DNA of 64,000 nt from NCBI GenBank assembly GCA_019787685.1, contig JAHNUO010000011.1, forward strand, positions 930,001 through 994,000, written 5' to 3'. The notes beneath the pieces are model-generated. The model was not told the DNA's origin, ran no database searches, and saw nothing but the letters and a program-made list of their open reading frames with translations. Numbering within the stretch: position 1 is the first letter of the stretch; each line of letters begins with the position of its first letter. This DNA comes from Chiua virens (Eukaryota; Basidiomycota; Agaricomycetes; Boletales; Boletaceae). Both the position numbers and the translations under genes were made by a program. This document shows, piece by piece, positions 1-12,294 of the stretch.

Positions 1-3000
1 GATCCGCGAGGCATTGGACGACCTTCCGACCGACCTTTATGCGACGTATTCGAGGATCCTTCTCAGGATTGACCTGATCGATGAAGAAGAAATCGTCCGG
101 AGAGCTTTGGAATGGGTTGTAGCTGCATTGGCACCTTTGCAGCTGTCTCAGCTCATGGAAGGCCTCTCGATTGACCTCGAGAAGCGAGTTCTGGATCATA
201 CGTGTGGACCTGTCCATGGGCCTGCACTGTTGGATGCGCTAGGCAGCTTGGTGGCACATGATGAGTTGACAGATGTCATTATCCTATCCCACTTCAGTGT
301 GAAGGTATGCTCGGAATTTTGTTGTTATGTTCCGATCGAATGAATTTTTGATTGGGTAGGAATATTTGACCGGGGAACCCACTCGCATGAAATTTCCGAA
401 ATTTCATATCAACGAACAAGCTGCTCACACACGGCTGGCTTTGCGTTGTATGTTCTACATTGTCACCTACCTTAAACTTGGTCGGCAATCCGTTGGCCAT
501 GAGGCATCGTCTTTCGGAACTAGGATATACGATGACGCTGTCACTCGAACGAGAGAACGTCCTGGAAATTCGTACCAATCAGCCGTGCCCCATCCACTTC
601 TTGGATATGTGTCAAAGTCCGGCTTTCACCACCTTTCTCACGTCAGTCCGAGAAATCAAGCAGTCTTGCAAGCTATCACAGACTTGGTGTCAGAGACACA
701 GCAGAACCCTTTGGAGTGGGAATGGCTGTGCAACACCTATTTTTCATTGCCAATTCGCACGTTCAAACTTGAACACGACCTGATGCTGTATATTCTAATC
801 GCTTTCGCCCCGGAGACCATGCTACGTTTTTATCTCGACACTTCCAAACCGAAGCCGAAGGATGGGACAAACCCACTTATATATGCTGCATCTTCTGGCA
901 CAATCGAACACTGCAGGATCTTGTTATCAAGGGGTGTCAGCCTTAATCATCGTGGCTGGGATTATTATTCTCACCGCCAGGTCCTACCACTCGAGGTTGC
1001 TCTCAGATCGGGTTCAATCGACGTCGTCGACCTATTCTTGAGAGCAGAATCTCCAGTTCCCCAGGAATTGTTTATGGAAGTACTACGTGAACAGAGATGC
1101 CATTTTCGCAGCAGCAATGTAGCGAGGCTACTACAAACCGATGAATTCGTCGAATGGGCGGTTAGCAGTCGGAACGAGGAACTACTTCTACGCGCGTTGG
1201 ATCCCACTTACTACCATCCTTTCCCTGACTTCCGACCTTCAGAGAAAGATGCCCTGGTGATTGAACGCAGACTTGTCCAACTCAATTATGATCCGCGTAA
1301 TCGATTCAACACAAAGTCTCTCTGTCATGCTGCGTCAGCGGGGCAGATTTCCGTAGTAAAAAATATGCTTTCTTCTGGCATCCAATTACCTTCCGACATA
1401 ATTCTGAAGGTGTTGGACAGTGACTTTCACCCGAAGGCGGCAATGATACGGTTTCTGCTCGACGCGGGGTGTAATGTACACGTTACTTCGCCTCGTGACG
1501 GGGACACTCCGCTCCATCTGGTCCTCGCAATTCGATCCTTCATCCAATCCTTCGAAGCTGATTGTCTTCAATGCGTCCAGCTTCTTGTTGGCGCAGGGTG
1601 CGATCCGTCCTTGTATAACTTATTCGCAAAAACGCCTCTTCACCTTGCGACTAGAAATGGATACACCTTTATCCTCGAGTACTTGCTTTCGTTGCATGTA
1701 CAGCTACCATCGGACATCCTACTTGACGCGGTGTTGTCACCGAACGCATCCGCGGCCTCTTTTCTAATTAGCAGAGGCGCCAGTGTGCACGCTGTTTCAG
1801 CCGGGGGGGAGACACCTCTCCATAACCTCCATAACGGTTTCGGTATCAGTTCCAAGCCGGACGAACGCCTGGAGTTTCTCAAGATCCTCATAAATGCTGG
1901 GTGTAATCCTCGTTTGCCAAATGCCCGAGGCGAGACCGTTCTAGACATTGCAGCAAAACATGCCTTTCTCGAGGTTGTGCAGTACCTCCTTTCGTATGAC
2001 ATTCCGTTATCTTCTAGTCTCCTCCAGTCCGCCTGCGGCAACGGATGCAACGAAGGATCCTCCATGATCAAGTTCCTTATCAGGAAAGGTGTAGATATCC
2101 ACTCAACATGTGAAAACGGGGATAATCTACTCCATCTCTCCATGAGGACCAATTCAGAAGCAGAATGTCTGAGAAGAGTCGAAATCCTCGTCAATGCTGG
2201 GTGTGACGTTCGCGCCCGCAATTTGGCCTGTGAAACCCCCTATCACGTTGCGGCGAGATTCGGGCACATATCGGTCATGGAGTACCTGTTCTCTCTATCA
2301 GGCCCTTCGGATGAGACATTCATTAATGCCCTACTCGAAGGGATTTTCAAGTCGTATCGCTGGACAACATACCACTGTCGGGCAATGATTCGTTTCCTCC
2401 TTGATAAAGGAATTGGGGTACAAATCGTTGACAAGGATGACAAGGGTTTGCTGCATGCCGCCTTATCAGGGTCACTTGGGGAAGAGGAAACTTTAGAATT
2501 GGTCAAGATCCTCATCCATTCCGGCTGCAAGCCCTCCGTGCCTGGTCTGAATCAGGAAACGTCTCTTCATCTCGCAGCACGACGTGGATACATCTCCGTC
2601 ATCTGTTATTTGCTTTCATTGGACCCAAATTTACCTTCCGACATACTCCTCGCTGCATCAAAGGGCTACTCCAAAAGAGCGCAGGCGATTCGTTATCTCA
2701 TTAACAAAAGTGCTCGCGTGTCTGTTGCTACCACGGATGGAGATACACCATTGCATCTGCTCCTGGCGCAGGGAGATGAATTAGATTGCCTAGAGAGCAC
2801 CAAAATCCTCGTTGATGCTGGGTGCAATCCTTGTGCTCGAAATTTAGCTGGAGAGACACCGCTTCACACTGCGGCCAGAAGTGGGTTCGTTTCCATCCTG
2901 AAATACTTCCTTTCGAGAGGTATACTACCCTCCGACGTTTTGTCTGTCGCGAGACCAGTTACTGCTCATTTCCTCCTCGGAGAAAGGATAGACGTCTGCC

Positions 3001-3578
3001 AGAGCGTCTCATTTGATGACGATAAGGAATTGGTGCATCGTATTCTTGACTTCGACCTTCGATTTAAATTCTCCGAGAACGATGAAGATGAGCATGCGGA
3101 TGTGGAGTGTTCCAAAATACTGCTTGGATTGGGCTGGGATCCATCGTTGCGCAATTCCTCTGGCGAAACGCCCATGCATGTTGCAACGAGGCGTAAACGA
3201 ATTTCCGTTGTCAGGTACTTGCTCTCACAGAAAGTACCGCTCCCTCCCGATATTCTTCTCGCTACGGTATCGCGCACGGATGGTTTAGACCGCCTGTCTC
3301 TGGCGCTGACTCGCTTCTTGATACGGGAAGGAGCCATGGTCAATACCACTGCACCCAATGGCGATACCCCCTTGCACCTTGTGCTACGACACGGCTTCGA
3401 CTCAGACCCTTATATAAGCTACAATGCGTGGGAGTTCGCCCAGATTCTGCTCAACAATGGATCTGACCCTACCGCACGAAACATGGATGGGCAAACACCG
3501 CTTATAATGGCAGAAGAGAAGGGTCACTTTTTCAAGGAGAACTTTTTGCGTTTGGTACGGAACTCTGCTGTGAGTTGA
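1..3578 (+). CDS. NACHT-ankyrin (NLR-like STAND) protein, 3' part
   Basis: The gene enters from the left edge. The first ~100 residues match the helical/winged region that follows a NACHT NTPase in fungal NLR-like proteins (LDDLPTDLYATYSRIL, then LSHFSVK|EYLTG). A 55-nt intron lies at 305-359 (GTATGC..TAG) and joins SVK to EYL in phase 0. The second exon (360-3578) carries a long series of ankyrin-type units with the pattern G-E-T-P-L-H-x-A-A followed by G-x-I-x-V-x-x-Y-L-L-S. The NTPase itself lies outside the window. Known of the family: such proteins act as intracellular receptors in fungal self/non-self recognition; the ligand here is unknown. The domain assignment is firm, the function is inferred. 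No frame problem was seen in the 3.2-kb exon. Confidence 0.85.
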
Positions 3579-3934
3579 CTTGACCATTATCAGCGTTCTG
3601 AGATCACGTGTGCTGACGAGTGGTACCAGCATGCGCGTACCTTGAATTGAACCATTTGTTCCGAAAACATACGTACTTTTTTTTATTCGTTTGAACTCAG
3701 GTGATGTACGATATATCGGCGTGATGGATTGAGACATGTATTCCGATCTTGAGTCGGCTGGATCCAATTTTATTTGCAGAGTTACATGATGTCCTTGTCG
3801 CATTTTTTTTTTTTTCAAAACGGCCCTTATTGAGGTGGCGATCACGACTGTCCCCTTAGTCAGCACATGTGTTAGCTTTCCTTATCTAGATGTTTACCAA
3901 AGGCCTTAGATCCAAACAACGCCAGATTATGTAA
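3579..3934. other. Intergenic, nothing recognised
   Basis: This stretch holds the 3' flank of the ankyrin gene, a T-run near 3805-3815 and no convincing frame. The true first exon of the next gene may lie here, because the next reading frame is open from 3935 without an ATG. Confidence 0.5.
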
Positions 3935-6018
3935 GCACTCCTCACCTTACGAGTTGCCACAACGCCGTCCAAGGCACTTCCACTTGCCCTCAACGCCACG
4001 AAAGACGCGTTTATCACGGAGTCGATACTTGGCACGTTCTATTGGATCTTTTCATTACTCAAAGCATCAGTTGCTTTACGTTTGCAACTCATCCCTGGAC
4101 CTGACGATCTGCCACTTGACATGGGTGATGCCCTAACCACCATTGTTCCGGATCCATCGACATCTAGCCCCTCTGAGTGGCATACGATACGACCATGGAC
4201 ACCACATCTCACGCTTGCAGTGCGAGAAATAACATCCGTCTCTGCTACGTTCATCCTTTCATCCTCGCTCGATACGCGACATACCACAGATGATGAACCA
4301 GAGCCAGAGCTCACTCCAGATGCATCAAATGGCACAGATAACGATACCCTTTCGGATTCACGCGGGATCATTGCGGAGGCGATGTCCCATGGGCTCTCCG
4401 TCGACGTGAATGGATCCAACTGGCAACGTGTCATCCTTCGCATGAACGACCACGCTGATGAAGCCATCATCGTCATCTATGGATTACACCCAGGAAGGCA
4501 GTATGACATCGACCTGGCGCTCGTCAGCGGAGGGACGATGCGAAAGCAGGTCACGACAGAAGGTGGGTGTACACGTGTGTTCAGCGTGGCATTGCGCTCA
4601 GCGTTCGAGTAGACGCTGAGAGCGCGACCTTGGATAACGAGCGAAGCGAAGATCATCATGTGATCGCTGCGCCAGAACCTCTGTCTACAGCGACGAGCAA
4701 TGCCAACGAATCGTCCCCATCTATCCCAACGACTTCCCAACCCGCCCCGGAAGAGCGCCTACGCACGCTCACGCATCAGCTGACGTCCCTGCACGCTGAG
4801 CAGGCTACATTACAAGCGTCTCTCAAATCTCTGAGGCGCGACGCGAATAAAACGACAACCAGCCTGCGTGCCGAGATTGATGGCCTGAAACGAGCTTCGG
4901 AAAAGGCCGGTACTGCAGAAGGTAAAGCACGTCAACGCGTCCGTGCGCTTGAAGATGCCGTGCGACGCGCAAACGGTGGCCGGGAACAGGTCGAGCAGCA
5001 GACAGCGGCTGACGAACAAGAGTTACCAGGACTGAGGGAGAGGCAGTCGGAAGCCGAAGAGACACTAGAAACGGTGAGGAGAGAAGCTGACGTTGTCAAA
5101 GCGGAGCGAGAGAAACGAGAAGAAGAAGGAAGGAAAAGGAAGGAGAGCATGAAAGGAGAATCCGCGACGCTAAATCAGAGGCTGGAGCGATTCACAGGAA
5201 AGAAAGAGAAGTCGGAAAACTCGGTGATCCCGGATCTCGAAGCCCAGCTGGCAGAGTTACAACGAGAAATTGAGGCCGTGGAACGGGGTTGTCTTCAGAA
5301 TGGTGACGCTTGGGATGGTCTATATGCAGATCCTTCGAAGACAGAGATACATCGGCGGCGTCAGTCGCATCCCGGTACGATCGGACGCTCAGTTACGCAA
5401 CGAACCAATCAACCGATGCCAATTTCACCTCCACATTTCACTCGCCAACCAAGGTCGCCATCTACATATCGAACAAGCACTGACATGAATACCTTAGGAC
5501 TATCGCATCCTCCTGGCCTAATCCATCCACCAGGGCCCGTACATTCGTCGTCCTCTTCAATCTCCCATCCCGGTTCTTCAGGATTCACCCTCTCAGCAGC
5601 CCCCACATTGTCGCACTCCACTAACACGATGTTCTCACAATCAACAACATCCTCACTCTCCCGTTCAACGAGTTCCGTCAGCTCATCGACATTGTCCAGC
5701 AAGGCACCCCCGTTTGAGCCGACCCGTAACTTGCGGGTGTCGCTTTCATCCTCGGGAACTTCTGGCTCGTTTCCTTCTGGCGGGCTCCTTTCGATGAGCA
5801 ACCAAGGGTCGTTCTCGCCATCCTCGACCACGTTTTCGACCACCGGGTCGAGCTCAGGGTTCTCTCTGTCGGGAACCTATTCGTCGGCTCCAAAGCCTGC
5901 GCATGTCTCTCACAACAGTTTTGACGCCGACACCGGAAGTAGTCAGGGGAGATTAGGGAAGTCGACCACATCCAGAGGGTCATCGGGTGAAAGCCCCTGG
6001 GGTTCATCAAATAATTAA
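3935..6018 (+). CDS. Membrane-anchored coiled-coil protein with FN3-like N-terminal region
   Basis: The frame is open from 3935; its first in-frame ATG is at 4121. A hydrophobic stretch just upstream (ILGTFYWIFSLLKASVALRL, about 4025-4081) and smooth codon continuity suggest the real start is in an earlier exon. A 50-nt intron at 4563-4612 (GTGGGT..TAG) joins VTTE to DAES. After it comes a compact beta-rich region ending in HPGRQYDIDLAL, like fibronectin type III sheets, then a strong coiled coil (about 4745-5290, rich in E, R, Q, K), then a low-complexity Ser/Thr/Pro tail to the stop at 6018. I do not know a function; similar architecture occurs in uncharacterised agaricomycete proteins. The 5' end is the weak point of this model. 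Confidence 0.6.
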
Positions 6019-6122
6019 TCTACGATCGTTCTGTCAAGACAGGATAGTATATATTATGATACGGAAGAATATTGCGGTTTATTGTATCCCTTTTTGCCAG
6101 TCATTTTAGTCGGCGGGATAGT

Positions 6123-6128
6123 GAGATG
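6123..6128. repeat. Left target-site duplication GAGATG
   Basis: GAGATG directly precedes the left inverted repeat. The same six bases directly follow the right inverted repeat at 12289-12294. A perfect 6-bp duplication marks the insertion and gives the element its exact ends. Confidence 0.85.
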
Positions 6129-6221
6129 TATGGAAAGCAGGACAACCGTGCTCTCCCGGATCAAAATTCAATCACGTGGGATACTAAATTAGGGTAGATG
6201 GCTTTGCGAGACCTCAGACAC
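6129..6221 (+). repeat. Left terminal inverted repeat (93 bp)
   Basis: Aligned against the reverse complement of 12196-12288 it matches 91 of 93 bases; the differences are CAC/CGC and ACT/ACC near the middle. Confidence 0.9.
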
Positions 6222-6313
6222 CTCTGGTCCAAATTTCAGAAATGCCAATTACATATGCAAGAATATTTGGGACGAAGTATACAAGGCAAGAAATATCTAA
6301 GCTTCAAACGAGG

Positions 6314-8990
6314 TTATGATGGGTTCCTCTTTACACCACTCTGGAAAGTGGCCAAGCTAAACCCGGGCCACTTGCAATACTTGTTGCAAATGTGCTCGTT
6401 CTCAAACTCCTCTACCCCCTTCTCCAGGTTCCCTTCAGAAAAAATATTGCTACCCTCACCGACAGAACTACAGCGTGACCACTTAAGTTAGTTAGTGCAG
6501 ACGGTATGGAGGTGGGACTCACGGATGGGTCAGGATTTGTGGATCTGTCAAGAGGGAAGTACTGCCTAATGGCTGTGTCAGCATCGAGCAACGCAGAAGT
6601 CACAGTAATACAATATCAATGTTACCTTGATAATCTGAGATGTATGCCAATCCACCAGTCTTGACATATTGAACATGTTGTGTAAATGCTAAGAATTCGG
6701 CAACATTATACTCGGGCTCGCCAGGTTCAATGAGGGGGAGACATGACCCATTATGGATGAACTTGACGAACAATTCAGCATCAGGGATCAGCTCCTCTAC
6801 CAGATAAGCCGTAGAGACAGAGCCTGCCTTGCAGCTCACTGATCGGGGCCCACCCCCACCTGAGGTATTGGCATAGCCAAGGGCAAGACCAGCCTCAACA
6901 AAGCGTAAGCGGGGGATATCAAAGATAGGGGGCCTGTCGCTTGCAGCAAGGGCACAGTCAACAAACGTGTAGGTCATGCTCAGCAGGGCCTTGGCCCAGT
7001 ACAGCACATTTGCCTCACGGAAAAGCTTGTCGAGTTCATCAGAGATTACATAGCGGGGAAACGGTGGTTTGCCTTCCAGATTCTCCTGTCTAATGTATGG
7101 ACGCTTTGCCACTACACTTTGACCAGATCGCGAACCAAGGCCAAAGTTCAAGGGATATGAAAGGATAAGTTGGGCGGCTTGTGCAGTTTTGAACCCACCG
7201 ACTCCAATGAGTGACCTGGGAGTTTGGTCGACTCTGATTTGACCGGGAGACAGGTCTGACATGTTGACATTGAATGAACGATGCTCGGGTTTCAAGATCT
7301 GGGTGAACGGCAAAGTAGGGATGGGATGAAAATCAACCAGCTGGGTCGTCTGCTTTAGGACTTGATGCTTGTTAGCCAATTTACGATGGTGGTCCAAGAG
7401 AATGACTTACTTTGCTCGACGTTTAGCGATGCCGCCCCCCCAGACTTCAAAGCTTCTTTGATATCCTTTTGGTTAGGCGAAGGAATATTGAGGGGAGGTG
7501 CCGGTGGCTTCACAGGTGGCGACTTTGTCACAACGCTTGAGACACTTGCTGAGTGCTAGTATATCATGATAAGCATTGCGAACTGAGTGTATGTGTTAGT
7601 CCTTACCTTGCCAACGTCATTACGAGGTGGAGAGTCACTTTGTTCAGGCAAAAAGAGCCAGTTGGACGTGCGAGAGGCTGGTAAAAGTGAAAGGCCGAGG
7701 GAAAGTTCAGAAGAACCTTGCGAAACCTGGGCAACAGATCGTCGCAGATGATTGGATGGTCTTGGTGGAGGTGAGGAGGTGCGGAAGGAGGCACATCGGG
7801 GGCTAAGTGAGCGTCGACGATTGGAAGGTCCAGGAGAAGGCGAGCGCGTGTGTAATGTGGCAGGCTTGCACGCCCCATTGCTCTCCAATTCCTCCTTGAA
7901 CGCCTCATATTCCAACCATTGTGCCTGTGGAACAATGATGTTAAGACCACAAATCTTAGTCTTGAAGCTCGCGCCCTTTGTCCCCTTTCGGTTGTTAGGT
8001 GGAAAACAGCCATCATAAAAGTAGGGGCGGTGCAGATCAGAATATTTTGCAAGGTCCACCCAGGCTTCATCGCGCACGATGAACTCGTCGGTTCGCCAAG
8101 GAAACTGAGGGCAGAAGGCTTGTACACATGGAACAAGGGTGGAGAGAGCTAGGACCCTAAGCTTCGGAGCAGTGAGACGGGCATCAACGTCTTTGACACC
8201 CTCACAAATGTTCTAGGATACTTGGTTAGGCCGCCAACTTGCAAGCGAAACCTTTACTTACACCGAATGGAGTGCCACGTTGGCGACCCCGCTTCCCAGT
8301 CTCATGTAAAGCGGTTATCGACAGTGTAATTGTTTCCACCGGAAGGCATCCATATGCGCGGTTGGCCCAATAGTTGTGCTCTGCAGCATATGCCTTGTGG
8401 TTTGGGTTGTAGCCAAGTGCGTTCTGAGATCCCTCTGCACGAGAGTTCCAGAGAGCGACTGGCTGGCCATCTGGTGACTCCCATGCAGCCGAGGGAACCC
8501 TGACCTCAGGTCGTCGTTGCAACGGAGGAGGTGGTGGCATGCCACGAGAGGCATTTGCCAGCCCTTGGTTGACAGGAACAACCGCAGGTGGGTTGATAGA
8601 CTCTGTGAAATGGTTATTAGCAGGTACCATACATGAAGGAGAACAGGATATACTTCGCGAGTGTGCGGCACTGATAGAACGTTGTATCGCGTTCATGTCA
8701 GGACCACCAGCATGAGCATCTAGCAAACATTCAGCAAAAGTAGTTTTACAAATCTAAAAATCCTTACCTCGAGATATCGTAACTGTATCTGGTTGAACTT
8801 GATAGCGCCGGTAGCATGGAGCACACACATAACGGCCAGGCTTGCCACCTTTCGTGCCAATGTAAATATATGGCTGACCTTTGCGTACGCTAGCTTGACA
8901 GGACGTTCGCTGACAGACACTGTCTCGCTCGGCAATAGGGTCTCTGGTAAATTCAGAGACAAGAAGGGGGTCAAAGCCTGCGCCCGACAT
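6314..8990 (-). CDS. Alpha-kinase with N-terminal Cys cluster (transposon cargo)
   Basis: Seven exons give an unbroken 787-residue protein: 8768-8990, 8262-8719, 7607-8212, 7411-7555, 6626-7360, 6523-6565, 6314-6467; introns are 48-60 nt with GT..AG. The N-terminus has a possible zinc cluster (C26, C31, C56, C59). A Ser/Pro-rich linker follows. From about residue 515 the atypical alpha-kinase fold is clear: glycine-containing IGVGGFKTA, a VVAKRPY lysine, AYLVEELIP, YISDYQG, LLTDPQILTHP, and the C-terminal zinc-binding ENEHICNKYCKWPGF. Alpha-kinases phosphorylate Ser/Thr and are expanded in mushrooms; the substrate is unknown. The gene lies wholly inside the inverted repeats, divergent from the integrase. 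Conserved residues are present, so an active enzyme is likely. Confidence 0.88.
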
Positions 8991-9187
8991 TGAATACAAA
9001 AAAAAAGAGCTTCGAGGATGTAATCAGCGACGAGATCATGGGTTCAGGGCTCTTATATACCTTGCTTGAGCCCAAAGATGACCAACGACTTGCAGTAAAA
9101 TGTAGAGGGATCAGAGAGAATCGCTGATGGACACGAGAGACATGCCGAGGACTGTGAGGCCTCCATCGAGGAGAACCTTTGATTGCA

Positions 9188-9520
9188 ATTGAACATCAAC
9201 CGTGTGGCGACCAATTGACATAGGCATGAAACTTACCTTGATGAAACATGCGACGCTCTCAGACTCCGCCGGTGGAGATGAACATCAACCATGTGGCGAC
9301 CAATTGACATATATGATAGGACACGACACTCTCAGACTCCGCTGATGAAGAGGTCAATAGTGTTGTTCCCTAGAATGTGATATTTTCAGTCCACGATTGA
9401 ACATCAACTGTGCGGCAATGGATTGACATAGGCATGAAGCTTACCTTTGAAGCGCTCTCGGACTCTGCCAGTGGAAGGTCAGACAATAGTGTGATTCCCT
9501 AGAATGTGATATTCTCAGAC
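9188..9520. repeat. Short diverged direct repeats between the two transposon genes
   Basis: The phrase GAACATCAACCGTGTGGCGA recurs in diverged form near 9190, 9280 and 9398, each followed by (CA)ATTGACAT and, further on, CTCTC(A/G)GACTC; CCCTAGAATGTGATATT(T/C)TC occurs near 9368 and 9499. Spacing is about 90-120 bp. The repeats sit in the shared upstream region of the divergent kinase and integrase genes and might be transposase binding sites or promoter elements; no function is proven. Confidence 0.6.
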
Positions 9521-10165
9521 CAGAGCTCGGGAGATGCAGAGGAGCGAGAAACTTACGTGAAGATAGTGTCCAGGACTGCAATTCAACTGAAACATTCTTC
9601 TTGAAACGACTCGCACCGAGGTGCGAGGAAGCAAAATGGACTGCAAGGCCCAAGATACATCTCAGCGGGGCAGCCAAAGTTCAAATTGTTCAGAAGCATC
9701 ACTTACCATTCAAGCTTGTGAAGGGGAACGTTCATTGTTGAAGATGAACAATGCGCGCGAGTTCTGAGAGGTGATTAGCCGAAATAGGAAAGAGGAGTGG
9801 AAACGCGATAAGGATCAGAGAATTCGGTGTCGTTCAGCTTCATTCGTTTGGATTCGAGTGAGAATGGGAAATGGGGACTTCGCTTCGATGGAGAACTGGA
9901 CTTGGAGGTACAGGGGGAGCTTCGTTGTTGAAAGGTTCGTCGGACCGTGAACGCGCAGCATTTCTTACATCACGTTGCAGTGCTGAACACCCACAGAACA
10001 CTGACTAGGGAGGTAAGACCACTCCTGACTTCCGGTAACCCAAAGAGTTATAGTGAGCGCCTCATAGTCTAGCTTGAAGTTCAGGTCTCGTCTCCAAGTA
10101 CGTTGACCTTGTCGGACGTCAACACTCTTCCTGAGTCTCGTTCCAATTGCCAGAATGCCTAATCA

Positions 10166-12100
10166 ATGGAAACCGACTCGTATGTCGTCGACTTCTCTGA
10201 ATTGACACTGGCCTTAGACTCTGCCATGACATTTTCAGCTCCTCTTTCGCAGATTGAACCACTTATCAGGCAGTTATGGGCTGCTCGGCTCACCGACCGA
10301 CAGATCGTTTCAGAACTCCGCAAGAGTATCGATGGAAACCAGTATGGCATTGGGTAGGGCACTTCACTCTGGATTAAACCGACGCGGCTGATGTAGACGT
10401 CTCTCCAACAGCCTTACAAAATTCACTGAGATTCGCAAGGAACTCGGCCTACAACGGACACGCCAGCAGCGCCATACTAAGGAGTCAATCCGCGCCACCA
10501 TGATGGAGCTACGAGTTATATATCCCCACGCTGGAGCTCGTGAAATGGTAAGCCTATTGTTTCATGAACATGGGATGAGCGTCTCGAGGTAAATGTTTGA
10601 TTCTACCTTACTAAGTGTAACTGACCGGCCGTTTCAGGAGAGTCGTTCAGGAGTATTTTCATGCCTATGAACCTGAACTCGTGCATAAGCGCAAGGCTAA
10701 TCGGCTTCGTCGTCGTCGCTTTTGGGCTGCTGGTGTCAATGACATCTGGGCCATCGATCAACATGACAAGTGGCTTCGCTTCGGTTTAGCTCTCCATACA
10801 GGGATTGAGCCATTTTCTGGCCGCATTCTATGGATGAAGGTATGGCATTCCAACCGCAATCCCCAGTTAATCTTGTCGTATTACCTCGAAACTGCCGAAC
10901 GGCTCGGACGTAAGTACATGTTACTCTATTGTTAGGCGTCACAGTACTCAATCGACCTAGACATCCCCCTTGTCACACAGAGCGATCCAGGAACTGAAAA
11001 CTTCGGTGTCGCAAATGGACAAACGATGCTCCGTCAGATCCTTGACCCAAGCTTGGCGGGATTTATCCAACACCGCTGGATGCGCTTGAAAAAAAATGTC
11101 ATGCCAGAGATAGCCTGGTCGCAACTTCGCCGACGATTCACGCCTGGTTTCGAAGCAATCCTGCAGCAAGGAGTGGACAGTGGTTGGTACGATCCCGATA
11201 ATACTCTTCAGCTGTAAGTATAGCCATTGTTGAATTCACAGATCATGGCGAAGCTCATGTTTTATCAGTATGATATTCCGGTGGTTATTCATTCCTTGGC
11301 TCCAGGCGGAGCTTGACCGCTATCAATATCGTGTCAATAATACATTGAAACGACGCAATCGCAACAAGGTATGTCAGATCTCTGCTTCGTATATTACATA
11401 GATCACTGATTACAGCGTTGGTTAACTTGAAGATACTTCCACATGGTGTACCTGAGCTCATATTTCAAAATCCTACCAATTATGGTGCCCTCGATTTCAA
11501 GGTATATATCCCCTTGTTTCATTTTCGACATTGTTTGTTCACGTATAATATATAAACAGGTCCCCGTCAATCAGGCGGTTATTGGCAGTATCCGTGGACT
11601 CTACATCAACGCTGCTCATCCTGTGTTCGACCTTGTTCCTCAACGCCTCAACGACTTCCTCGTGGGCTGTTATGATCGTCTGGGAAATCCTGCCCTTGAA
11701 CGCGGTTCCATATGGAGTGTCTACCTCAACATTCTCTCAGCTGCTCGACAGTACGCGGAGGTCCCTCGAATTCTGGCGTCCCTCAGCTCCGAGGAAGCTG
11801 TTCCCGAAGAACTTGAACTAATGTCAGACCAGCGCGACCTACCCGACAACAACGGCGAGTATATGGGTGGTGTAGGCAATGGCTATGGTCTTCGTACGCC
11901 CACTTACTTATGTTTTTACCTTGCTTGCTGATACAGGTTTCTTAGAGCAAGAGCATCACCATGAGTTGGATCAGCTAGACGTCGAGTGCGAGCATGCCGG
12001 TGTAGAACCTGAAGACGAGATGGACGTCCCACCACTTATTATCACAGCATTCTCTGATGATGACTCTGAGGACGAGGACAGTGCTTTCATCGATATGTAA
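10166..12100 (+). CDS. DDE integrase/transposase of the element
   Basis: Eight exons give an unbroken 518-residue protein: 10166-10353, 10412-10588, 10638-10909, 10961-11213, 11269-11368, 11433-11501, 11560-11893, 11937-12100. It belongs to the agaricomycete integrase-core family with the strings NDIWAIDQHDKW, LHTGIEPFSGRILW and TQSDPGTENFG. Likely catalytic acidic residues are D162 (WAIDQHD), D221 (QSDPGTEN) and E262 (VMPEIAW), the last 41 residues after the second, like retroviral-type rve domains. An N-terminal helical region with RTRQQRH may bind DNA; the C-terminus is acidic. It should act in the nucleus on the 93-bp ends. An intact frame across seven introns supports a functional, recently mobile copy. 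Confidence 0.85.
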
Positions 12101-12195
12101 CCTGTATTTCTCTACTTCTTTGGTTTTCTTGTTGCGCATTTTTGCATCTTGAGCGTTGTACTGCCAAATAATATTGCTACACACAAATTTAAACT

Positions 12196-12288
12196 GTGTC
12201 TGAGGTCTCGCAAAGCCATCTACCCTAATTTGGTATCCCACGCGATTGAATTTTGATCCGGGAGAGCACGGTTGTCCTGCTTTCCATA
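12196..12288 (-). repeat. Right terminal inverted repeat (93 bp)
   Basis: Reverse complement of the left end with two differences. It starts 95 bases after the integrase stop codon and ends at CCATA, directly before GAGATG. Confidence 0.9.
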
Positions 12289-12294
12289 GAGATG
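12289..12294. repeat. Right target-site duplication GAGATG
   Basis: Identical to 6123-6128 and adjacent to the right inverted repeat. Confidence 0.85.

Larger units (their letters stand above)
6129..12288. mobile_element. 6.16-kb DNA transposon (IS3EU-like) carrying an alpha-kinase gene
   Basis: The ends are 93-bp inverted repeats starting TATGGAAAGCAGGACAACC, differing at only two positions, flanked by a perfect 6-bp duplication GAGATG. Inside are two divergently transcribed intact genes: an alpha-kinase (6314-8990, minus) and an rve-like DDE integrase (10166-12100, plus). The 1.2-kb gap between them holds short diverged repeats. As I recall, eukaryotic IS3EU elements use 6-bp duplications and TAY..RTA ends, and this element fits that; the superfamily name is inference, the boundaries are seen. 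Near-identical ends, intact duplication and two unbroken multi-exon genes suggest a recent insertion. It lies between genes and interrupts nothing I can recognise. Confidence 0.85.
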
